Shown here in pieces: positions 16,940 through 22,911 of a DNA stretch of 64,000 bases (within the stretch, counting starts at the first letter, position 1; the number at the start of each line of letters is the position of its first letter). The translations under genes were made by a program, and so were the position numbers. The stretch is from the NCBI RefSeq assembly GCF_002252675.1, contig NZ_NQKY01000011.1, forward strand, positions 30,453 to 94,452. The letters run 5' to 3'. Below the pieces are notes generated by a model. It had not been told where the DNA came from. It saw only the letters and a list, made by a program, of their open reading frames with translations, and ran no database searches. This DNA is from Synechococcus sp. BO 8801 (GTDB lineage Bacteria > Cyanobacteriota > Cyanobacteriia > PCC-6307 > Cyanobiaceae).

Positions 16940-17677
16940 ATGCAAACGGTCGACTGGCTCTGGATCCTGCACCCCGCCCTGGCGGTGGTGCTCATCTATC
17001 CCCTGATCGGCATGGTGGTGCGGCTGGGCGTCCAGGCCCGGGAGCGCCGGGTTGAGAAGGCCAAGCTGCCCCCCACCACCGGCCGCGACCACGCCGACCT
17101 GGGCCAGTGGCTCTCGGCGGGCGTGGTCCTGCTGGTGCTCGTGGCCCTGACCGTGGTGATCGTCACCAAGCAGCCGGCGGAGGGCTTCACGGGCGGCCCC
17201 GGCCGTGCCCTGCAGCTGTTGCTGGTGCTGGTGGGCACGGTGGTGTCCCTGCTCGCCCTCTGGCGGGTGAAGGCCAAGGGCTACCGGCTCGTCTTCGCCC
17301 TGCTCACCTGGGCCGGGGTGCTCGGCCTCGGCGCCCAGCCGGAGGTGTGGCGCCTCAGCGACAACCCGCTGAGCCCCGCGTTCTGGCAGTCCCACTACTG
17401 GGCCGGGGTGGCCGTGGTGGGCCTGATGATCTTCTCGATGGCCGCCCGCCCGGAGATCCTCAAGGAGCTGCGCTGGCGCCGGATCCACCTGAGCGCCTCC
17501 ATCCTGGCGGCGGTGCTGTTCGTGGCGCAGGGGATCACCGGCAGCCGCGATCTGCTGGAGATCCCCCTGGCCTGGCAGAAACCCACCATCTATGCCTGTG
17601 ATCCGGTGAAGCGGGTCTGCCCGCCCTTCGCCCCACCCCCGGTGCCCGCCCCCCCCGTCGGCGCCGCCGGCAGCTGA
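16940..17677 (+). CDS. DUF4079-family membrane protein
   Basis: A 245-residue cyanobacterial membrane protein. It starts MQTVDWLWILHPALAVVLIY and has about five to six helices. Histidines that could bind haem occur in the first helix (LHPALAV) and in FWQSHYWAGVAVVGLM, which makes a cytochrome-b561-like arrangement possible; that is inference. The C-terminus is Pro-rich. The ATG at 16940 starts directly at the conserved first helix; a TTG 24 bases upstream is less likely. It lies 8 bp before nadC and may be co-transcribed with it. Confidence 0.78.
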   Translation: MQTVDWLWILHPALAVVLIYPLIGMVVRLGVQARERRVEKAKLPPTTGRDHADLGQWLSAGVVLLVLVALTVVIVTKQPAEGFTGGPGRALQLLLVLVGTVVSLLALWRVKAKGYRLVFALLTWAGVLGLGAQPEVWRLSDNPLSPAFWQSHYWAGVAVVGLMIFSMAARPEILKELRWRRIHLSASILAAVLFVAQGITGSRDLLEIPLAWQKPTIYACDPVKRVCPPFAPPPVPAPPVGAAGS

Positions 17678-17685
17678 GGCGGCCT

Positions 17686-18564
17686 GTGATCTCACCCGGT
17701 GGGGCCCAGGCCCCGGTGCTGTCTTTCTCCCCGGCCCTGGAGGCGCAGCTGCGCCAGTGGCTGGATGAGGACATCGGCCGCGGCGATCTGACGGCTCCAG
17801 CCCTGGTCGGCCGCACCGGCCGGGCCCACTGGGTCACCCGGGCCGACGGTGTGTTCTGCGGCGGAGTGCTGGTGGCGCCGCTGCTGGCGATCCTCGATCC
17901 CCGGGCCTCGGTGCGGTTGCTGGTGGGCGACGGCGAGCCGGTGCTGGCCGGCCAGCGGCTGCTGGAGCTGGAGGGGCCGGCGGCCGCCCTGGTGGCGGCG
18001 GAGCGCACGGCCCTCAACCTGGCCATGCGCCTCTCGGGCATCGCCAGCGCCACCGCCGCCCTGGTGCAGGTGCTGGCGGGCACCGGTGTCCGGCTGGCCG
18101 ACACCCGCAAGACCACCCCGGGCCTGCGGGTGCTGGAGAAGTACGCGGTGCGCTGCGGCGGCGGCAGCAATCACCGCCTCGGCCTCGACGATGCCGCCAT
18201 GCTCAAGGAGAACCACCTGGCCTGGTCCGGCGGTGTGGCGGCGGCGATCGCGGCGGTGCGGGCCTCGGCCCCCTGGCCGGCGCGGCTGATCGTGGAGGCC
18301 GAGACCGCCGCCGAAGCCGAAGCCGCCGTGCGGGCGGGGGCCGATGCGGTGCTGCTCGACGACTTCAGCCCCGCGGCGCTGGCGGCCCTGGTGCCCCGGC
18401 TGCGGGCCCTGGCGCCGGCGGTGGTGCTGGAGGCCTCCGGGGTGCGGCCCGAGCAGCTGGCCGCCTACGCCGCCACCGGCATCGATCTGATCTCCACCAG
18501 TGCCCCGGTCACCCGCAGCCCCTGGCTGGATCTGAGCATGCGCTTCGCGGCGACCCTGGCCTGA
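17686..18564 (+). CDS. nadC: Quinolinate phosphoribosyltransferase NadC
   Basis: A 292-residue enzyme that converts quinolinate and PRPP to nicotinate mononucleotide in de novo NAD synthesis. Signatures are WLDEDIGRGDLTAPAL near the N-terminus, the substrate-binding ADTRKTTPGLRVLEKYAVRC and GGGSNHRLGLDDAAMLKENH. Also present are VEAETAAEA, ADAVLLDDFSP and the C-terminal EASGV, then GIDLISTSAPVT. All expected basic residues are present. The start is a GTG at 17686, 8 bp after the DUF4079 stop. Confidence 0.96.
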   Translation: MISPGGAQAPVLSFSPALEAQLRQWLDEDIGRGDLTAPALVGRTGRAHWVTRADGVFCGGVLVAPLLAILDPRASVRLLVGDGEPVLAGQRLLELEGPAAALVAAERTALNLAMRLSGIASATAALVQVLAGTGVRLADTRKTTPGLRVLEKYAVRCGGGSNHRLGLDDAAMLKENHLAWSGGVAAAIAAVRASAPWPARLIVEAETAAEAEAAVRAGADAVLLDDFSPAALAALVPRLRALAPAVVLEASGVRPEQLAAYAATGIDLISTSAPVTRSPWLDLSMRFAATLA

Positions 18565-18590
18565 GCCGTGGCCTGAGCCCGGCCGGCGCC

Positions 18591-19706
18591 ATGGTGAAGA
18601 ACCGCCTCACTCCCCTGGCCGCCGTGGCTTCGCCGCCGATCGGTTGTCAGAGTGAGCCTCAATGCCCCCCAGCGCCGACCCGCGTGCCGCAGCGACCCTT
18701 CCCGCTTCCAAAGCTTCCGCAGCCCACACCCCGACGCAAGGCCGTCCCGAGCGCCGCCGCCTGGGCGCGGCGCTGCGCCGTGGCAGGGCCCTCCCTGGTG
18801 CTGGCGCTGGTGGCGGCGCTGGGCAGCCCCACGGCTGCCAGGGCCGAATCGGTGCTCGAGCAGGCGGCGCGCACCGGCGAGATCACCATGGCCGGCCCCA
18901 CCGACATGGTGCCCTTCGCCTACCGCGATGCCAGCAAAACGCTGGTGGGCTACAGCCTGGATGTGGCCCGGTTGATCGAGGCGGAGGTCTCCACCTATCT
19001 CAACCGGCCGGTGAAGATCGTCTACACCGCCAACGCGGATCCGCTGGCGGTGTTCCGTGACGTGAGCCGCGGTGATGTGGACCTGGCCTGTGGGGTTCAG
19101 TTCACCTGGGAGCGGGAGATGTTCGTCGACTTCTCCATGCCCTTCGCCCTCTCCGGGATCCGCGTTCTCACCCGGCAGGGTGGGCTCGATGGCTCAGCGG
19201 CTTCGATGGCGGCCAAGCGGATCGGCGTGGTGAAGGACTCCCTGGGCAGCGCCACCATCGCGGCCGTGCAGCCGACGGCGGTGCGGGTCCCGTTCGCCGG
19301 AATCGAGCCGGCGGTGCGGGCGCTGCTGGCCGGCCAGGTGGATGGCGTGGGGGGTGATTCCCTGCTGCTCGCCGGTGCCCTCCAGAGCCTCGGGGGCAAG
19401 GGTTACAGCCTGGTGCCCGCGGAGCCCTTCTCCCGCTTTGCGGTGGGTTGCATTCTTCCGGAGGACAACTCCACCTTCCGCAACCTGGTCAATCTGGCCA
19501 TCGCCCGGCTGGTGCAGGGCTACCTCGACGATGAGCCGGCGGCCGTGGCCAGCGTCAACCGCTGGCTGGGTCCGAAGGGAGTCCTGGAGCTGCCCCCCGA
19601 GGTGATCAAGGCCTATTTCCAGTCCGTTCTGCTCAACTACGAACGGGTCCGGCCCCTGTCGGCCACGACCCCATCGGCGGTCGCCCCCACCTCCCCTGCT
19701 CGCTAA
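18591..19706 (+). CDS. grrP: GrrP-type orphan extracellular substrate-binding-like protein (copy 1)
   Basis: A 371-residue exported protein of the amino-acid-binding SBP family 3. A signal sequence (VAGPSLVLALVAALG, cleavage after ARA near 84) is followed by LEQAARTGEITMAGPTDMVP and GYSLDVARLIEAEV. GDVDLACGVQFTWEREMFVD and VGCILPEDNSTFRNLVNLAI come next; Cys-Gly-Val and the late Cys are shared with copy 2. Such proteins recur beside GrrA/GrrM as GrrP, without transporter genes, and may bind or process the RiPP outside the membrane; the role is unproven. The start may be a GTG at 18684 rather than the ATG at 18591. It opens the GRRM cluster. Confidence 0.85.
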   Translation: MVKNRLTPLAAVASPPIGCQSEPQCPPAPTRVPQRPFPLPKLPQPTPRRKAVPSAAAWARRCAVAGPSLVLALVAALGSPTAARAESVLEQAARTGEITMAGPTDMVPFAYRDASKTLVGYSLDVARLIEAEVSTYLNRPVKIVYTANADPLAVFRDVSRGDVDLACGVQFTWEREMFVDFSMPFALSGIRVLTRQGGLDGSAASMAAKRIGVVKDSLGSATIAAVQPTAVRVPFAGIEPAVRALLAGQVDGVGGDSLLLAGALQSLGGKGYSLVPAEPFSRFAVGCILPEDNSTFRNLVNLAIARLVQGYLDDEPAAVASVNRWLGPKGVLELPPEVIKAYFQSVLLNYERVRPLSATTPSAVAPTSPAR

Positions 19707-19719
19707 GCGGATTCCTCCC

Positions 19720-20121
19720 ATGTCCATCACCTCCCGCGCGGCCCTGCTCGGTTTCTCCCTGGCCCTGGCGGCCCTGACCGCACCCGGCGCCGCTCAGGCG
19801 GCCCTGCTGCCCTCCCCGGCCAGCGGAGCCTCCATTGAGCAACGGCTGCAGCGCATCACCGCGGCGTTCCGCGCCCAGGGTGACCTGAGCGGTGCTGACG
19901 GCGCCGCCGCCGGCGATCAGCGGCTGGCCTACGGCTTCGCCAACGCCGGCCGGGGCGGATGGGGCAATGTGGCCGGCGGCGGCGGCTTCGTCAATGGTCA
20001 CCCCTATTACGGCGGCGGCGCCGGCTTCCGCAACGGGGGCGGCGGTTTCGTCAATGCCAGGGGCGGGGGCGGCTTCGTGAATGGGGGCGGCGTGCGCGGT
20101 GGGGCCTTCCGCAACTGGTAG
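19720..20121 (+). CDS. grrA: GrrA-type glycine-rich RiPP precursor (copy 1)
   Basis: A 133-residue precursor. A signal-peptide-like leader (SRAALLGFSLALAALTAPGA, cleavage after AQA) precedes a conserved helical segment (SIEQRLQRITAAFRAQ), then RLAYGFAN and a glycine-rich core. The core carries aromatic-X-Asn triads: FAN, WGN, FVN (four times) and FRN (twice), separated by Gly runs. Such triads are the known substrates of three-residue cyclophane-forming radical SAM enzymes, which link the aromatic ring to the third residue's beta-carbon. It is 13 bp after grrP1 and within reach of the single maturase downstream. Confidence 0.85.
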   Translation: MSITSRAALLGFSLALAALTAPGAAQAALLPSPASGASIEQRLQRITAAFRAQGDLSGADGAAAGDQRLAYGFANAGRGGWGNVAGGGGFVNGHPYYGGGAGFRNGGGGFVNARGGGGFVNGGGVRGGAFRNW

Positions 20122-20225
20122 GCCCCCTTCAGGGACGGCACCGGAGCCTGCGTTTCAAGCCCGGAAGCTTCCGTGGGCAAGCCAGCGAACCGCCCCTAAG
20201 GTGCAGCACGTTGACGAATCGGCGA

Positions 20226-21185
20226 ATGGATTCTCCCGCTGCGGTGGCCCCCGGTTCCCTCCGATCCCGCCGCGCCAGGGCCCTGGCCCTGGGATCGGTG
20301 GCCTGTCTCTGTTCCCTGGGGGCCGCCCTCCCGGCCCACGCCGCCGACGCCGTGCTGGAGCAGGCGGCCAAATCCGGTGAGGTGCTGATGGTGGGTCCCG
20401 CCGACAGCCCGCCCCTGATCCGGATGGGGTCGAAGGGGGAGCCGGAGGGCTACGCCATCGACCTGGCCCGCCGCATCGATCGCCAGCTCAAGGCGGAACT
20501 CGGTGAGTCGGTGCGGATCCGCTTCGCCCCCGTCGACAACACCGGCGTCACGGTGGAGGCCGTCGCCAGTGGCAAGGCAGGCCTCGCCTGTGGGGTGCCC
20601 TTCAGCTGGGAGCGGGAGAAACTGGTGGACTTCTCCCTGCCCATCGGTCTCTCCGGCCTGAGGCTGCTCACCCGCAGCGGCGGCCCCGACGGGTCCCCCG
20701 CCTCCCTCGCCGGCCAGCCGATCGCGGTGGTGGAGGGGTCGCTCGGGGCCGGCTTCCTCGGTTCCCTCCAGCCCGGTGCCAAGGCGGTCAGCTTCCCCAC
20801 CCTGCCCCAGGCCGTCACGGCCCTCGAGCAGAAGAAGGTGGCGGGGGTGCTGGGCGATGCCAACGTGCTGGCCGGCCTGCGGCACGAGCGCAAGCTCTCC
20901 GGCGTGGCCCTGGTGCCTGAGCAGCCCTACGTGAGCTACGGCGTCGGCTGCATCGTGCCGGAGAACAACTCCCGGCTGCTGAATGTGGTCAACCTGGCCA
21001 TCGCCAGCCTCTTCCAGGGCTACCTGGAGGGTCGTCCCGATGCCGTGGCCAGCGTCGCCCCCTGGTTCGGCCCCACCGGTGTGCTGGCGCTCCCCGCCGA
21101 CCGGGTGCGGGCCTTCTTCGAATCGGTGCTGATCACCCGCGAAGGCCTCCTGCTGGCGGCCCCCGCCCCGGCGCCCCGCCCCTGA
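20226..21185 (+). CDS. grrP: GrrP-type orphan extracellular substrate-binding-like protein (copy 2)
   Basis: A 319-residue paralogue of the first GrrP. The signal peptide (RRARALALGSVACLCSLGAA, cleavage after AHA near 40) leads into AADAVLEQAAKSGEVLMVGP. YAIDLARRIDRQLKAEL, GKAGLACGVPFSWEREKLVD and VGCIVPENNSRLLNVVNLAI follow. It ends in an Ala-Pro tail. The block order and the two cysteine contexts match copy 1, so the pair arose by duplication together with its precursor gene. No permease or ATPase is adjacent. The ATG at 20226 gives the expected signal peptide. Confidence 0.85.
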   Translation: MDSPAAVAPGSLRSRRARALALGSVACLCSLGAALPAHAADAVLEQAAKSGEVLMVGPADSPPLIRMGSKGEPEGYAIDLARRIDRQLKAELGESVRIRFAPVDNTGVTVEAVASGKAGLACGVPFSWEREKLVDFSLPIGLSGLRLLTRSGGPDGSPASLAGQPIAVVEGSLGAGFLGSLQPGAKAVSFPTLPQAVTALEQKKVAGVLGDANVLAGLRHERKLSGVALVPEQPYVSYGVGCIVPENNSRLLNVVNLAIASLFQGYLEGRPDAVASVAPWFGPTGVLALPADRVRAFFESVLITREGLLLAAPAPAPRP

Positions 21186-21240
21186 GCCCCCCCGTTCCGC
21201 CCCACTCTTCCGCCTCCCCTTCCTTCCTGGCAGCAACCCG

Positions 21241-21648
21241 ATGACGAACCACCCCCGTTCCGGTCTGTTCGGTTTCCTGCTGTTGCTGGCCGCCCTGGCG
21301 CCGGCCGGCGCCGCGGCCAGGGCTGTCATCGACGCACCGTCCTCCCCCCCCCTGGCGGCGGCGCCCGGTTCCATCGACGCCCGGCTGCGGCGCATCTCGG
21401 AGGCCATGGGACAGACCGCCGGCCAGCAGGCGGGGGCAGAGGGCCGGGCCAAGGCCCCTGACGGCCGCCTCGCCTACATCTTCGTGAACGGCGGCGGGCC
21501 CCGCTTCGGCTGGGGCAACGGCGGCTTCCGCAATGGTGGCTGGGGCAACGGCGGCTTCCGCAATGGTGGCTGGGGCAACGGCGGCTTCCGCAATGGTGGC
21601 TGGGGCAACGGCGGCTTCCGCAACGGCGGCTTCCGCAACTTCTGGTGA
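21241..21648 (+). CDS. grrA: GrrA-type glycine-rich RiPP precursor (copy 2), decapeptide repeats
   Basis: A 135-residue precursor with a signal-like leader (SGLFGFLLLLAALAPAGAAA) and a conserved segment SIDARLRRISEAMGQT. RLAYIFVNGG follows, then four near-perfect decapeptides WGNGGFRNGG and a terminal FRNFW. Each decapeptide supplies one WGN and one FRN triad, so up to about ten aromatic-X-Asn sites exist. The product would be a multi-cyclophane Gly-rich peptide, probably exported. Its stop overlaps the GTG start of the radical SAM gene (GTGA), giving direct coupling to the maturase. Confidence 0.9.
   Translation: MTNHPRSGLFGFLLLLAALAPAGAAARAVIDAPSSPPLAAAPGSIDARLRRISEAMGQTAGQQAGAEGRAKAPDGRLAYIFVNGGGPRFGWGNGGFRNGGWGNGGFRNGGWGNGGFRNGGWGNGGFRNGGFRNFW
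21511..21630 (+). repeat. Four tandem 30-bp repeats in the grrA2 core
   Basis: Units occupy 21511-21540, 21541-21570, 21571-21600 and 21601-21630. The first three are identical. The fourth differs at two positions, both synonymous (AAT to AAC and GGT to GGC). Each encodes WGNGGFRNGG. The near identity suggests recent expansion by slippage or unequal recombination. Confidence 0.97.
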
Positions 21649-22820
21649 CCGCCACCGGTACCCCGCCACCGGGCAACCCGGAAGGGTTCGGGCCGTTGCA
21701 GCTGCTGGTGGTCCAGCCCACGCCCTACTGCAACCTCGACTGCGACTACTGCTATCTGCCCAACCGTGACGACCGGCAGCGGTTGTCGCTGGAGCTGCTG
21801 GAGGCGGCCCTGGCGCGGGTGCTGGAGAGCCCCTACGTGGGCGGTGACTTCACCCTGCTCTGGCACGCCGGCGAACCGCTCACCGTGCCGATCGCCTTCT
21901 ATGACGCCGCCACGGCGTGTGTGCGGCGGGCGCTGGAGGGCTGGCAGGGGGAGCCCCTGACGATCCACCAGTCGGTGCAGACCAACGCCACCCTGATCAA
22001 CGAGGCCTGGTGCGACTGCTTCGAGCGCAACGGCATCGCCGTGGGCGTGAGCATGGACGGGCCGGCCTTTCTCCACGACGTCCACCGCCGCACCCGCACC
22101 GGCCTGGGCACCCATGCCGCCACGCTGCGCGGTATCGAGCACCTGCGCCGCCGCGGCATCCCCTTCCAGGTGATCGCCGTGATCACCGAGGAGTCGCTAG
22201 GCCACGCCGATGAGCTCTACGCCTTCTTCGTGGAGAACGGCATCACCGATGTGGCCTTCAACATGGAGGAGACCGAAGGGGAGAACCGCGTCTCCACCCT
22301 CAGCCGCCCCCGGGCCGAGGCCGCCTATCGCCGTTTTCTGGAGCGGTTCTGGGCGCTGTGGCAGGAGCGGCCTGAGGTGATGCGGGTGCGGGAGTTCGAG
22401 GGCATCTGCAGCCTGGCCCAGGCCGATGCCCGGCTGGCCTGCACCGACATGAACAACCCGTTCGCGATCGTCAACGTGGATGCGAGGGGTTCGATCTCCA
22501 CCTTCGATCCCGAGCTGCTGGCGGTGCACACCGACACCTACGGCGACTTCGTCCTCGGCCACGTCCAGACCGACAGCCTCGTCTCGATCGCCGAAAGCCC
22601 CAAGTTCCGGCGCATCCTGGCGGACATGCGCGCCGGAACCGACCGCTGCCGGGACGAGTGCGCCTATTTCGGCCTCTGTGGCGGCGGCGCCGGCAGCAAC
22701 AAGTACTGGGAGCACGGCACCTTCGCCTGCAGCGAAACCCAGGCCTGCCGCTACCGGATCAAGATCACCGCCGATGTGGTGCTCGCCGGCCTCGAGGAGG
22801 CCCTGGGGCTGGCGTCCTGA
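21645..22820 (+). CDS. grrM: Cyclophane-forming radical SAM/SPASM peptide maturase GrrM
   Basis: A 391-residue radical SAM enzyme. The SAM-binding cluster motif CNLDCDYC (CxxxCxxC) lies near residues 27-34, followed by LLWHAGEPLTVP and VSMDGPAFLHDVHRRTRTG. The C-terminal SPASM region has CRDECAYFGLCGGG and a later CSETQACRYR, supplying ligands for auxiliary iron-sulfur clusters. By family knowledge it forms aromatic C to beta-carbon cyclophanes in GrrA triads. It starts with a GTG overlapping the grrA2 stop. It is the only maturase in the window and should serve both precursors. Confidence 0.93.
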   Translation: MTATGTPPPGNPEGFGPLQLLVVQPTPYCNLDCDYCYLPNRDDRQRLSLELLEAALARVLESPYVGGDFTLLWHAGEPLTVPIAFYDAATACVRRALEGWQGEPLTIHQSVQTNATLINEAWCDCFERNGIAVGVSMDGPAFLHDVHRRTRTGLGTHAATLRGIEHLRRRGIPFQVIAVITEESLGHADELYAFFVENGITDVAFNMEETEGENRVSTLSRPRAEAAYRRFLERFWALWQERPEVMRVREFEGICSLAQADARLACTDMNNPFAIVNVDARGSISTFDPELLAVHTDTYGDFVLGHVQTDSLVSIAESPKFRRILADMRAGTDRCRDECAYFGLCGGGAGSNKYWEHGTFACSETQACRYRIKITADVVLAGLEEALGLAS

Positions 22821-22841
22821 TCCCGCTGAGGGCCCATGCAG

Positions 22842-22871
22842 AAGAGCCGCTGCGGTGAGGCAGCGGCTCTT
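22842..22871. terminator. Strong hairpin ending the GRRM cluster
   Basis: AAGAGCCGCTGC (22842-22853) and GCAGCGGCTCTT (22860-22871) form a perfect 12-bp stem with a 6-nt loop. The A/T ends give short A and T tracts on either strand. It sits in the 91-bp gap between the convergent grrM and metalloprotease genes, so it can serve both. Confidence 0.85.
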
Positions 22872-22911
22872 GGATCGATCAGCCGTGAAACGCCGGCGCG
22901 TGGGCGAGGGG

